This document shows positions 52,321-61,003 of a DNA stretch of 64,000 nt, piece by piece. A program made the translations under genes and the position numbers. The DNA lies in NCBI GenBank assembly GCA_964544695.1, contig CAZJDB010000081.1, positions 7,576-71,575 of the forward strand. The letters run 5' to 3'. The notes beneath the pieces are model-generated. The model was not told the origin of the DNA, did no database searches, and worked only from the letters and a program-made list of their open reading frames with translations. Position 1 is the first letter of the stretch; each line of letters opens with the position of its first letter. This DNA comes from Dinghuibacter sp964544695. GTDB taxonomy: Bacteria; Bacteroidota; Bacteroidia; Chitinophagales; Chitinophagaceae.

Positions 52321-53346
52321 ATGAAAAAATGGCTGATACTGCTGCTGATGCCTCTTTCATATGCGACACTCCGTGCCCAGGATCCGCATTTCTCCCAATT
52401 TTTTGCCTCCCCCCTCACCCTCAACCCCGCTCTGACCGGCAAATTCGATGGACTTTACCGTATCGCGGGTAATTATCGCAATCAATGGCCTACCATCAAT
52501 AACGCTTTCACCACGGCAACCCTGTCCGTCGATACCCGGATCATGGCAAACCGCATCCCGGAAAACGACGACTGGGGAATTGGTTTCATTGCGCTGACCG
52601 ATCAGCAGGCCTCCGGGGTTCTCGACCAGAACTATTTCTCCTTTTCCACGGCCTACCACAAAGGCCTGGATGAAGACGGGTACCACCAGTTGTCCATCGG
52701 TTTTCAGGGCACATATGCCGCCAGCCGGCTGGATGGAACCAAGGTCAACCTGGGAGACGAACTCGCCCCTGATGGGACCTGGACCGTTCCTTCCAACGAT
52801 CCTTTTGCCAATCGCGTTTTTCAGGCGCACTATTTCGATTTCAATTCAGGGATTCTGTATAACGGATCGACCAGCGACCGAAATAACTTCTATATCGGAG
52901 GTTCCCTTTACCATATCAATCGTCCCAGGCAAAGTTTCGATCAGGATGACGGCGTCAATTATTACCTCCCCATACGCTGGACGGTACATGCGGGGGGACA
53001 TTTCCCCATCGCCGACAACGCCGCCCTTTACATGAGCGCCCTTCACCAATCCCAGGCCGGAGCCCAGGAGAACCTGGTAGGCGCGGCCATTGCATTGAAT
53101 GCCAACGATGATTGGTTCGTGAATCCCACCAATGTTTACATTGGTGCCTGGGTCCGTTTCGGCGATGCGATCCTGCCTTATGTCTCGCTGGAATTCGATG
53201 GGTTGCAGCTGGGTATTTCCTACGACACGAATATTTCCCCCCTGAAGACCGCTTCCGACAGCCGGGGAGGTATCGAGGTTTCCCTCATTTACATCAAGAA
53301 GCCCTCCGATCCCAACAAGCGTCACCTCAACTGCCCGAAGTTCTAG
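52321..53346 (+). CDS. PorP/SprF family type IX secretion membrane protein
   Basis: 341 residues with signal peptide (MKKWLILLLMPLSYATLRAQ). DPHFSQFFASPLTLNPALTGKFDGLYRIAGNYRNQWP is the hallmark N-terminus, followed by an outer-membrane beta-barrel pattern to the end. PorP/SprF proteins hold the ring of the type IX system or anchor secreted adhesins. It is a lone copy here, not next to porK/L/M/N. The 3' 20 bases overlap the convergent glycosylase gene. Confidence 0.93.
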   Translation: MKKWLILLLMPLSYATLRAQDPHFSQFFASPLTLNPALTGKFDGLYRIAGNYRNQWPTINNAFTTATLSVDTRIMANRIPENDDWGIGFIALTDQQASGVLDQNYFSFSTAYHKGLDEDGYHQLSIGFQGTYAASRLDGTKVNLGDELAPDGTWTVPSNDPFANRVFQAHYFDFNSGILYNGSTSDRNNFYIGGSLYHINRPRQSFDQDDGVNYYLPIRWTVHAGGHFPIADNAALYMSALHQSQAGAQENLVGAAIALNANDDWFVNPTNVYIGAWVRFGDAILPYVSLEFDGLQLGISYDTNISPLKTASDSRGGIEVSLIYIKKPSDPNKRHLNCPKF

Positions 53347-53938
53347 GAGGCCTGCTGACCTGGGGATGGCCGGGTATCGAAAACCGGTAAGGTAATAAGG
53401 CATCCTCACCAGCATAATCCACGCCAATCCGCACGGACTCTTCCAGATCCGGCGTGATGTAGCCATCATCGGCAATGTACAGTTCGGATCCCAGGAGGCT
53501 CAATCCCGTTTGGGCGGTAGTGATGCCCAGGGCCTTGGAAACATTCCCCGGCCCGCGGCCCATGGTAGGATCGCCGGACCTTTTGCCTGTGCGCCGGAGC
53601 ATCTCCGGGATCCCTTTCAATGGTTCTATTCCCCTGACCAGCACCGCGTGGGGGGTGTCCTTCCCATGCGTCACGACATTGAACAGGTAATGGATCCCAT
53701 AGCACAGGTATACGTACGCCGTTCCCCCCCGCCCAAACATCACTTCCGTCCTGGACGTCCGTCTTCCACCATAAGCGTGGGACGCCCTGTCCGATACGCC
53801 CTCATACGCCTCCGTTTCCACGATTCGACCACTTGTCGGGTGCCCGCCGATACGGCTGACCAATACCTTTCCGATCAGGTCCCGGGCAATCCTGGTTACA
53901 TCCGGCCGTTCGTAAAAATCCCTGGGTAATTTTTTCAT
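53327..53938 (-). CDS. 3-methyladenine DNA glycosylase (AAG/MPG family)
   Basis: 203 residues. IVETEAYEGVSDRASHAYGGRRTSRTEVMFGRGGTAYVYLCYGIHYLFNVVT carries the catalytic Glu and the DNA-intercalating Tyr of the AAG family. It removes alkylated purines. A second, unrelated 3-methyladenine glycosylase (tag, 48898-49455) is in the same window. Its ATG overlaps that of the divergent EI24 gene. Confidence 0.94.
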   Translation of the reverse strand: MKKLPRDFYERPDVTRIARDLIGKVLVSRIGGHPTSGRIVETEAYEGVSDRASHAYGGRRTSRTEVMFGRGGTAYVYLCYGIHYLFNVVTHGKDTPHAVLVRGIEPLKGIPEMLRRTGKRSGDPTMGRGPGNVSKALGITTAQTGLSLLGSELYIADDGYITPDLEESVRIGVDYAGEDALLPYRFSIPGHPQVSRPPRTSGS

Positions 53939-54743
53939 GCGAAATCATTTACATTTAGGCCCCGCAAAATCATCGGTATTGCTAAAGGAGCTCATTATAT
54001 CTTTCCAATCTTATTACCAGGCGCACGTCTTTATCCGCCGGCACAAATTATGGAAATGGATCATTATCCCGGGCATCCTTTACGCCGTTCTGTTTTCCGC
54101 GGGGCTTTGGTTCTTTATAGGCTCCTCGACGGACGCCATCGGCTACCTGTCGGGGCTATTGGGTATCCCCCACTGGCTGGATAAGATGCAGAGCGGATGG
54201 CTCAACTTCTTCGTATTGTTCGATGGCGTCATTCTGAAATTACTTCTCCTGCTGTTCTATTTTTCCCTGTTCAAATACCTGATCCTGGTCCTGGGTTCTC
54301 CCCTTTTCTCTTACCTCAGCGAAAAGACCGAAGCCATTATGGAGGGTACGGACTATCATGTCAATATCGCTTCCATCCGGAAAGATATGGCCAGGGGAAT
54401 CGGCCAGGCCAGCCGGAACATAGGGTGGCAGACTGTATACACCTTCACCCTCCTGTTGTTGTCCTTCGTTCCCGTAGCGGGCTGGATTACCCCGCTGGTG
54501 GCCTTTTTCGTGGAATGCTATTTTTTCGGCTTTTCCATGTTGGATTATAGTTGCGCCCGTCACTTCCTGTCGGTGGGGCGGAGTAATGAATTCATTGCGG
54601 AAAGGAGGGGGTTGGCTATCGGCAACGGGATCGTCTTTTATGCGATGCACCTATTCATTGTCGTGGGCTGGATATTGGCTCCCGCCTATGCCCTGGTTGC
54701 TGCCACCCTTAGCCTTTATCCCATCAAGCAGCAACCCCAATGA
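53937..54743 (+). CDS. EI24 domain (CysZ-like) membrane protein
   Basis: 268 residues. About six hydrophobic segments (IIPGILYAVLFSAGLWFFIG, FDGVILKLLLLLFYFSLFKYLILVLG, YTFTLLLLSFVPVAGWITPLVAFFVE, LFIVVGWILAPAYALVAATL) define the EI24/CysZ family, known for sulfate uptake in enterobacteria; in Bacteroidetes the role is not established. ATG at 53937 overlaps the glycosylase ATG on the other strand; a TTG at 53979 (just before LKELIISFQSYYQ) is the better fit to family length. Confidence 0.85.
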   Translation: MRNHLHLGPAKSSVLLKELIISFQSYYQAHVFIRRHKLWKWIIIPGILYAVLFSAGLWFFIGSSTDAIGYLSGLLGIPHWLDKMQSGWLNFFVLFDGVILKLLLLLFYFSLFKYLILVLGSPLFSYLSEKTEAIMEGTDYHVNIASIRKDMARGIGQASRNIGWQTVYTFTLLLLSFVPVAGWITPLVAFFVECYFFGFSMLDYSCARHFLSVGRSNEFIAERRGLAIGNGIVFYAMHLFIVVGWILAPAYALVAATLSLYPIKQQPQ

Positions 54744-55438
54744 ACGTCCAGGTATACCTCATTCCGACTGTACTTTCCGAAGAGGCGATCGATTCCATTC
54801 CAGCCTACGTATTGCAGGCCATCCAAACCTGTTCGGCCCTTTATGTGGAAAATGAAAGGACCAGTCGCCGCTTCCTCCGGAAACTCTCCAAAGACATCGT
54901 CATCGACTATTATAAATGGGTATCTATCGGCAAAGCCGAAGATCCTGTCCTGGTCGAATTCCAGAAAGACCTTCGGGAGGGGCGCGTGGTGGGTATCCTC
55001 AGTGAGGCCGGTTGTCCGGGGATTGCGGATCCGGGCCAGCTTCTCGTGCGCGCCGCCCAGGAGGGAGGCTATACCGTACGGCCGCTGGTCGGTCCCAGCT
55101 CGATTCTCCTGGGCCTGATGGCCAGTGGCATGAATGGACAGCTCTTCCGCTTCAATGGTTACTTGCCCATCGATTCGGAAGAAAGGGGAAAAACGATCCG
55201 GAGGCTCGAAACGGAAGCCCACCTTACGGGTTGCACCCAAATATTCATTGAAACGCCTTATCGAAACAAAGTGCTCCTGGATGCCTTTTTGAAGCACTGC
55301 AGGGCCGACACACACCTATGCATCGCCAGGGACATTACCGGCCCGGCCGAGTCCATACGCACCAAAACCATTTCCGAATGGAAAAAGGAAGTGCCTGACC
55401 TGCAAAAGGTCCCGACGTTGTTTTTATTGGGGGAATGA
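54740..55438 (+). CDS. SAM-dependent methyltransferase, RsmI/tetrapyrrole methylase family
   Basis: 232 residues. The family's SAM site GILSEAGCPGIADPGQLLVRAAQ and VRPLVGPSSILLGLMASGMNGQLFRFNGYLP are clear, but the N-terminal TPIGNL of true RsmI is replaced by LIPTVLSEEAIDSIP. It is the short RsmI-like paralogue common in Bacteroidetes; target unknown, possibly rRNA. Overlaps the EI24 gene by 4 bases. Confidence 0.9.
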   Translation: MNVQVYLIPTVLSEEAIDSIPAYVLQAIQTCSALYVENERTSRRFLRKLSKDIVIDYYKWVSIGKAEDPVLVEFQKDLREGRVVGILSEAGCPGIADPGQLLVRAAQEGGYTVRPLVGPSSILLGLMASGMNGQLFRFNGYLPIDSEERGKTIRRLETEAHLTGCTQIFIETPYRNKVLLDAFLKHCRADTHLCIARDITGPAESIRTKTISEWKKEVPDLQKVPTLFLLGE

Positions 55439-55822
55439 ACCAGTGCCCACTCCCGGCTGGATAGAGATAATACTGTCTACCACAAAGCGGCTGTCCCCCC
55501 TCCAGGGCAGGCTCCCGATATATTGCTTGTAGTGCAATTTCACGACGCCCGTACCCAACCGCATAAGTTTTTGGGCCACGCTATCTCCGACCACCGAAAA
55601 TTTAAGCTCGTTGGATTGAACAGCGCCGTTCACCGTTTTGGAGGTAAATCCCACCTGGATCATTTTCCCTTCAAACGTCTTGAACAGGAACCCACTCCTG
55701 ACGACATAATTGAGCTGGCCCTCCGTCTCTCCCTCCTTGTAGACGAAGTAGAAACGGAAATAGAAGAATATGGCAATCACAGCGACTACCACAACAATGA
55801 ACCAAGTAAGGAATTTTTTCAT
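55424..55822 (-). CDS. Small membrane-anchored protein of unknown function
   Basis: 132 residues. One N-terminal membrane helix (about 4-26, FLTWFIVVVVAVIAIFFYFRF) and an extracytoplasmic beta-rich domain (EGQLNYVVRSGFLFKTFEGKMIQVGF ... LGTGVVKLHYKQYIGSLPWRGDSRFVVDSI). No known domain is recognised. Its ATG overlaps the stop of the M28 peptidase gene (ATGA), so the two are made together; it overlaps the RsmI-like gene tail-to-tail by 15 bases. Confidence 0.8.
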   Translation of the reverse strand: MKKFLTWFIVVVVAVIAIFFYFRFYFVYKEGETEGQLNYVVRSGFLFKTFEGKMIQVGFTSKTVNGAVQSNELKFSVVGDSVAQKLMRLGTGVVKLHYKQYIGSLPWRGDSRFVVDSIISIQPGVGTGSFPQ

Positions 55823-57180
55823 AAGCCGTACTTACTTACAAGATAAACCAAACCCGCCATATTCACTGCCCCCAGCAACAATTCCCTCCGGTTGACCGCG
55901 TCAAACACGTCATTGGCCGCGTGGTGGAAATCGAAATACCGCTGGGAATCGGGTTGCAACTCTCCTACGACTGCCTTTACGGATGTCAGGGGGTTCACAT
56001 CGGCGCCCCCGCCTCCTTCCTTCCATTCACAAGCACCGTAAGGCTCCAGGAGAGGTTCCCAGGGACGCATGACCCGCAGTCCCTGAGCCTGGATGGAGAA
56101 TCCCCTTGGGGAAAATCCTCCGGCATCGCTTTCAAGGCCAAATATGTAATGGAGACCGTCCTTTGCCGCCGCGGCCGCATAGGCTTGTCCGCCCCTTCCT
56201 CCGTTTTCTTCATTCATGAACATGACCGCCCGGATCGTCCTTGCCGGACGAATCCCGGAGGCCTTGATGGTCCGGAGGACCTCGATGCTTTGCACGATGC
56301 CTGCCCCATCGTCCTGGGCACCTTCGGCAAGGTCCCAGGAATCCAGGTGACCGCCCACGGTGATAATCTCATCCGGGTGCTCGACTCCCCTCAACTCTCC
56401 GATGACGTTAAAGGAAGGGGTATCGGGTAGCATCCTGCAACCGGCTTTCATGGATAATTTAGCCACCATCTTCATTTTCAGAAAGTGGCTCAGTTTTTCC
56501 GCATCGTTGGTGCTCACGGCAAAGGCAGGGATTTTCGGGAGCGTGGTGTCGTAGCGCGTCGTACCCGTATGCGGATAATCGTTTAACGAAGTGGAAAGGG
56601 TGCGCAGCAGGAAGCCCACGGCACCGTATTTTGCCGAGCGGCTTGGTCCCTGAACGCGATAGACGACCGCATCCCCGTATGCCGCAAAAGTATTGATCAG
56701 TGTCTGTTTCATGGGGTAGTTCAGGAAGACGATCTTTCCCTCTATTTCCTTCTTTCCCAATTTATCAAGCTCGTCGAATGACTGTACTTCTATGACCGGC
56801 GCGGTGACCCCAGCCGGGGCCGTTCCCACTGAATTTCCCAGGGCGCAAACGTTCAAGGAGATATTCTTCCCTCCTGCCATCAACAGGTCTGCTTCTTCCT
56901 TCGGACCTCTGACCCAATGCGGGACCATGCAAGGCTGAAGATACACGGTATCCGCGCCAGCGTCCTGGAGCATTTTACGCGCGATTTCCACCGCCTTGGC
57001 AGCATTGGCCGATCCCGAAAGGCGAGCCGGAGCCTCCTTACATAAAGTCCTCAGGTTTTCATAAGCCGTACCCTGGTTCAGTATATCGTCCGCCATCCGA
57101 CGGATCACCACGGAATCCTCCTGGAAAGATTGGGCGGATACCTGGGAGCCGACTAATAAAAAAAAGAGTAAGTATCTCAT
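55819..57180 (-). CDS. Secreted M28 family metallopeptidase
   Basis: 453 residues, signal peptide MRYLLFFLLVGSQVSAQ. A PA-like insert (about 110-190) precedes the M28 zinc core: GGHLDSWDLAEGAQDDGAGIV, FMNEENGGRGG and GLESDAGGFSPRGF, with a C-terminal His in FDFHHAANDVFDAV. Probably an aminopeptidase or carboxypeptidase (PGCP-like) of the periplasm or outside. Confidence 0.92.
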   Translation of the reverse strand: MRYLLFFLLVGSQVSAQSFQEDSVVIRRMADDILNQGTAYENLRTLCKEAPARLSGSANAAKAVEIARKMLQDAGADTVYLQPCMVPHWVRGPKEEADLLMAGGKNISLNVCALGNSVGTAPAGVTAPVIEVQSFDELDKLGKKEIEGKIVFLNYPMKQTLINTFAAYGDAVVYRVQGPSRSAKYGAVGFLLRTLSTSLNDYPHTGTTRYDTTLPKIPAFAVSTNDAEKLSHFLKMKMVAKLSMKAGCRMLPDTPSFNVIGELRGVEHPDEIITVGGHLDSWDLAEGAQDDGAGIVQSIEVLRTIKASGIRPARTIRAVMFMNEENGGRGGQAYAAAAAKDGLHYIFGLESDAGGFSPRGFSIQAQGLRVMRPWEPLLEPYGACEWKEGGGGADVNPLTSVKAVVGELQPDSQRYFDFHHAANDVFDAVNRRELLLGAVNMAGLVYLVSKYGL

Positions 57181-57256
57181 ATGCGCGCTTTGGGTTTTGC
57201 GCTAAGCTAATTAAATCTTACTAACTTCGGGTGCGTAAACTAATCGCGTTCATTGG

Positions 57257-58393
57257 ATGAGAATCGGAATCGTTTGCTATCCGACTTTCGGAGGTAGTGG
57301 GGTACTCGCCACCGAATTGGGCAAGGCCCTGGCGGAAAAAGGTCATTTCATACACTTCGTCACTTATCGGGAACCCGTCCGCCTGGGAGGGTTCAATGCC
57401 AATATCTTTTATCACGAAGTCCGGGTCCCCACCTACCCCCTTTTCGAGTATCCCCCTTATGAATCGGCCCTGGCTTCGACGCTGGTGGACGTCACCATCA
57501 ATAACAACCTGGACCTCCTACACGTCCACTACGCCATTCCGCATGCTTCCTCCGCCTATATGGCGCAGAAAATACTGGAAAAAAACCAGGGTAGGACCAT
57601 TCCTTTCATCACCACCCTGCACGGAACGGACATTACCCTTGTCGGCAGGGACAAGACCTACGAACCCGTGGTGACCTTTTCCATCAATGAATCGGATGCT
57701 ATCACGGCCGTATCGGAAAACCTCCGGGAAGAAACCCTTAGGTCCTTCAACATTACCAAGCCCATCCACGTGATCCATAATTTTGTCGATGTAAGGCGCT
57801 TCCAACGCAAACCCATTGACGCTTTTCGAAGGGTAATCGCTCCCCAGGGAGAGAAGATCCTCCTCCATGCATCCAACTTCCGGAAGATCAAACGCGTGGA
57901 AGACGTCGTGCGGACCTTTGCGGAAGTGAGGAGGGTCCTGCCCGCCAAGTTGCTGATGGTGGGAGACGGCCCCGAGCGCCACATGGCCGAAAGCATGTGC
58001 CGGGAAACGGGATATTGCGACGACATCCGCTTTGTGGGGAAACAGGAACAAATGGAGGACATCATGGTCATTTCGGACCTCTTCCTGTTGCCCTCCGAAT
58101 ATGAAAGTTTCGGACTCTCCGCCCTGGAAGCAATGGCGGCAGGGGTTCCCGTCATCTCCTCAGACGCGGGGGGGTTGCCCGAAATCGTAATCCAGGGAGT
58201 GAATGGCTTTATGAGCAGGGTTGGAGACGTGGAATCCATGGCGCGTCACGCCATCGAACTACTCAAGGACGAAGCAATGTACAAGCAGTTCAGTGAGGCG
58301 GCCCGGAACCAGGCCAAGAAATTCGACATTCAGAATACCGTTCCGTTATACGAGGATTTGTACAAGCAATTTGTACCGCAGGCAGTAATTTAG
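57257..58393 (+). CDS. bshA: N-acetyl-alpha-D-glucosaminyl L-malate synthase
   Basis: 378 residues, GT4 glycosyltransferase. MRIGIVCYPTFGGSGVLATELGKALAEKGHFIHFVTY matches BshA, and EYESFGLSALEAMAAGVPVISSDAGGLPEIV is the donor-binding loop. First step of bacillithiol synthesis from UDP-GlcNAc and malate. bshB and bshC are not in the window. Confidence 0.93.
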   Translation: MRIGIVCYPTFGGSGVLATELGKALAEKGHFIHFVTYREPVRLGGFNANIFYHEVRVPTYPLFEYPPYESALASTLVDVTINNNLDLLHVHYAIPHASSAYMAQKILEKNQGRTIPFITTLHGTDITLVGRDKTYEPVVTFSINESDAITAVSENLREETLRSFNITKPIHVIHNFVDVRRFQRKPIDAFRRVIAPQGEKILLHASNFRKIKRVEDVVRTFAEVRRVLPAKLLMVGDGPERHMAESMCRETGYCDDIRFVGKQEQMEDIMVISDLFLLPSEYESFGLSALEAMAAGVPVISSDAGGLPEIVIQGVNGFMSRVGDVESMARHAIELLKDEAMYKQFSEAARNQAKKFDIQNTVPLYEDLYKQFVPQAVI

Positions 58394-59664
58394 TGGCCGA
58401 TGGGCCTCAACCAGGATTCCGGATTGATATTATCCATTTCCCTCATCATCGTAAATTCCAACTGGCCGCCACCCGAATCTCCCTCCGCAACCGTTCCAAC
58501 TACCTGGCCCGTCTGCACCTTGTCGCCTTTGTTGACGGAAACCGAAGCCAGATTTCCATAGGAAGTGAAATAATTCCCGTGCCGGACAATGACGTTCGAT
58601 TTTCCACCTATGTCCTGGACTGCGGTAACCGTACCATCGAAGATAACTTTCACGGAGGAGCCTACCTCCGTCCCGACCGTAAGGCCGGAGTTGAAATAAT
58701 CAAGGGACATTCCTTCGACGTAATTCTTCCCGTAATGCGCCATGATCCACCCTTTGGACACAGGCCAGGGTAAGCGGCCCTTGTTTTTCTCGAAGTTATT
58801 GGCCAGGTTTTTCGCTTCCGCGTTGTCCAGGAGTACGCTGGTATGAATGGTCTTGGGAACTTCCCCCCTGGTGACATTGGCAGCGGGTGCCGTCACCGGG
58901 GCGGTGGGATGGGCCGCCGCTGCTGCTTTTGTTTCCTTTTCTATTTCATGGCGCACGGCCGACTTGATACCGAGTTCCAGCCTGCTGAGTTCTCTTTGCT
59001 TATTGCGGATGTTCGTCGCCAACTCTTTTTCCTTTCCCCGCAAATCCGCGACGACCGCGTCCTTTTCCTTCTTTTCCTCCTGGAGCTTCGCCCTGGCCTT
59101 GCTATCGTTAACCAGCACCTCTCCCTTTGCCACCTTGGCGTTGGCGAAATCCTTGGCCTTGGATGCAATCAGGTTTTGTGTCTTGAGAATATCTGCCACT
59201 TGTTGTTCGCGGTTGGCACGGTAGGACTTCAGGTATTCCACGCGTCTTACGGCGTCGTTGAAGCTGGTGGCGGAAAAGATGAAATTGAGGAAGTCGTAGC
59301 TGCTTCGGTTCTTATAGGCGTAAATGAGGCTTTTCGCGTAGTTGGCTTTGAGGGTATCCAGGTCACCCTTGAGGCGGTAGATTTCGCGGTTGATAAAAAA
59401 CAGGCTATCGTCCACCGCCCGGATCTGAGAATTGATGTTTTCGATTTCCCTCGTGCGGAGGCGCAGCTTCTGCTGGACCAGGTTGAGCTGTCCCAGGCTT
59501 TCCTTCTTGTTCTTTTTGACTTCGTTGTAGGTATTGTTGATCTCCTCCAGCTCCCTGAGAGTCTCCTGGCGCTGCCTTTCGAGCTCCGTGCGCGATTGTT
59601 GGGCACGGATGGCCGTGGCGCTGCAAAGACTCAGCAGGAGTAAGACTAAGGATAGGAATCGCAT
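58390..59664 (-). CDS. EnvC-like murein hydrolase activator (coiled coil plus LytM domain)
   Basis: 424 residues. Signal peptide (LSLVLLLLSLCSATAIRAQ), a long coiled coil (about 25-240) and a C-terminal M23/LytM domain (about 310-420). Metal ligands of active M23 peptidases appear lost: NSGLTVG replaces HxGxD, and LEFTMMREM replaces HxH. It therefore probably activates amidases at the division site rather than cutting peptidoglycan itself. Stop shared with bshA (TTAG). Confidence 0.9.
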   Translation of the reverse strand: MRFLSLVLLLLSLCSATAIRAQQSRTELERQRQETLRELEEINNTYNEVKKNKKESLGQLNLVQQKLRLRTREIENINSQIRAVDDSLFFINREIYRLKGDLDTLKANYAKSLIYAYKNRSSYDFLNFIFSATSFNDAVRRVEYLKSYRANREQQVADILKTQNLIASKAKDFANAKVAKGEVLVNDSKARAKLQEEKKEKDAVVADLRGKEKELATNIRNKQRELSRLELGIKSAVRHEIEKETKAAAAAHPTAPVTAPAANVTRGEVPKTIHTSVLLDNAEAKNLANNFEKNKGRLPWPVSKGWIMAHYGKNYVEGMSLDYFNSGLTVGTEVGSSVKVIFDGTVTAVQDIGGKSNVIVRHGNYFTSYGNLASVSVNKGDKVQTGQVVGTVAEGDSGGGQLEFTMMREMDNINPESWLRPIGH

Positions 59665-59677
59665 TACTGCAATTTAG

Positions 59678-59685
59678 CAAATTTA
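59678..59685 (-). promoter_or_regulatory. -7 box ahead of the EnvC-like gene
   Basis: TAAATTTG on minus, full TAnnTTTG match, 13 bases before the ATG. Confidence 0.4.
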
Positions 59686-59711
59686 ACGCTAAAAGCTGCC
59701 GGGATATTGCA

Positions 59712-60548
59712 TTATCGTATGACCTTCACGCGCTTCGGCAACGGGAAGGGATAGGTAAGGGGCGTGTTGAACTCGAATTGCTTGAAGTTGAGCTCTACGT
59801 CCACCCTCGATTTCTCGGACACTTCGACGCTGCGCGTGGTAGGAAAAAAGATGCTGCCCTGCCGGACATAGTCCTCGTAGGTCAGGTCGGCCGTACGGTT
59901 ACGGGTAGGGTCTGCATCGTCGAGTTTGCAGTGCATGAGACGGTAGTCGCTGTTGGCCAGGGTTACCAGGTTCTTAAACAGGTCCCCCGTGCTCAACATA
60001 AAGATGGACCCGGGTCCCTGGCGGAAAGAGGTAATCTTCGAGCTGTCGAAAAAGATCGGGTTTCCCACCATCAAATCCTGCAGGGTTTTAAAATCCATCG
60101 GCAGGTCCGCCACATCCTGGAGGGTAGACAAGGCCCGGATCGTAAGCGTCCCCTCCTGCCGGTTGAACAACCTCACGGAATCGCGTGTGATCAATGCCCG
60201 GATGTCAACCAGGCCGAGGGCTGCTGAAATGTCGATCCAAACGATGCTGTCCTTTTTCATGCGGACATTGGCCGTGAATTCGGGTTTCCTCCCCTGGGCA
60301 TCGCTATACTCGACCTTGATTTTTGCGGAAAACGTGGTGTAATCTATGTGATGGGCAAATAAACCCGATAGCGCATTATAGAGGTGCTCAAGGGAATCGG
60401 GGGTTTGGTTGGGGTGGACCAGGACGATGGCTGTCGTGTCTTTCTTGCTAATGACCTCTTGAATTTTCCTTGCCGACTTGGAGGGTCCGCAGGCGCTGAA
60501 AAAGGTTATTCCGCAAGCAAAAACCAAAAAGACCGTGATTAAACGCAT
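59712..60548 (-). CDS. DUF4292 lipoprotein
   Basis: 278 residues. MRLITVFLVFACGITFFSACG is a lipoprotein signal with lipobox FSAC. The mature part (FTANVRMKKDSIVWIDISAALGLVDIRALITRDSVRLFNRQEG) is the DUF4292 pattern, related to the LolA/LolB fold. Usually found near EnvC-like and TPR genes in this phylum; possibly involved in outer-membrane assembly. Eleven bases after dut. Confidence 0.88.
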   Translation of the reverse strand: MRLITVFLVFACGITFFSACGPSKSARKIQEVISKKDTTAIVLVHPNQTPDSLEHLYNALSGLFAHHIDYTTFSAKIKVEYSDAQGRKPEFTANVRMKKDSIVWIDISAALGLVDIRALITRDSVRLFNRQEGTLTIRALSTLQDVADLPMDFKTLQDLMVGNPIFFDSSKITSFRQGPGSIFMLSTGDLFKNLVTLANSDYRLMHCKLDDADPTRNRTADLTYEDYVRQGSIFFPTTRSVEVSEKSRVDVELNFKQFEFNTPLTYPFPLPKRVKVIR

Positions 60549-60559
60549 GTACCCATGAT

Positions 60560-61003
60560 TTATTGATGCCCCGTGTGTCCGAAACCACCTTCATTGCGCT
60601 CCGTCGCCTCGATTTCCGTAACGGGAATCCAGGTGATTTGCTCCACTTTCTGGATGACCATCTGGGCGATCCGGTCACCGTGTCCTATAACCTGGTTTTC
60701 TCCCGAGAGGTTGATGAGAATGACCTTTATCTCCCCCCTATAATCCGCATCGATGGTCCCCGGCGTGTTCAGACAAGTAAGTCCTTGTTTGATGGCCAAC
60801 CCGCTCCTCGGCCTGACCTGTGCCTCAAATCCTGCGGGTAGCTCCATATAAAGCCCCGTTGGTATGAAGACCCTTTCCAGGGGCTTCAGGGTGATCGGAG
60901 CAGGCAGGTCCGCCCTGAGGTCCATACCCGAGGAACCGCTGGTGGCATATGCCGGTAAAGGATTGGAGGAACGGTTGATGATGTTGATGCTGAGTTGGGT
61001 CAT
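60560..61003 (-). CDS. dut: dUTP diphosphatase
   Basis: 147 residues. All five trimeric dUTPase motifs: SGMDLRADL, RPRSGLAIKQG, NTPGTIDADYRGEIKVILIN, GDRIAQMVIQ and the C-terminal GGFGHTG. Cleaves dUTP to dUMP. Its ATG overlaps the ispF stop by 4 bases. Confidence 0.97.
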   Translation of the reverse strand: MTQLSINIINRSSNPLPAYATSGSSGMDLRADLPAPITLKPLERVFIPTGLYMELPAGFEAQVRPRSGLAIKQGLTCLNTPGTIDADYRGEIKVILINLSGENQVIGHGDRIAQMVIQKVEQITWIPVTEIEATERNEGGFGHTGHQ

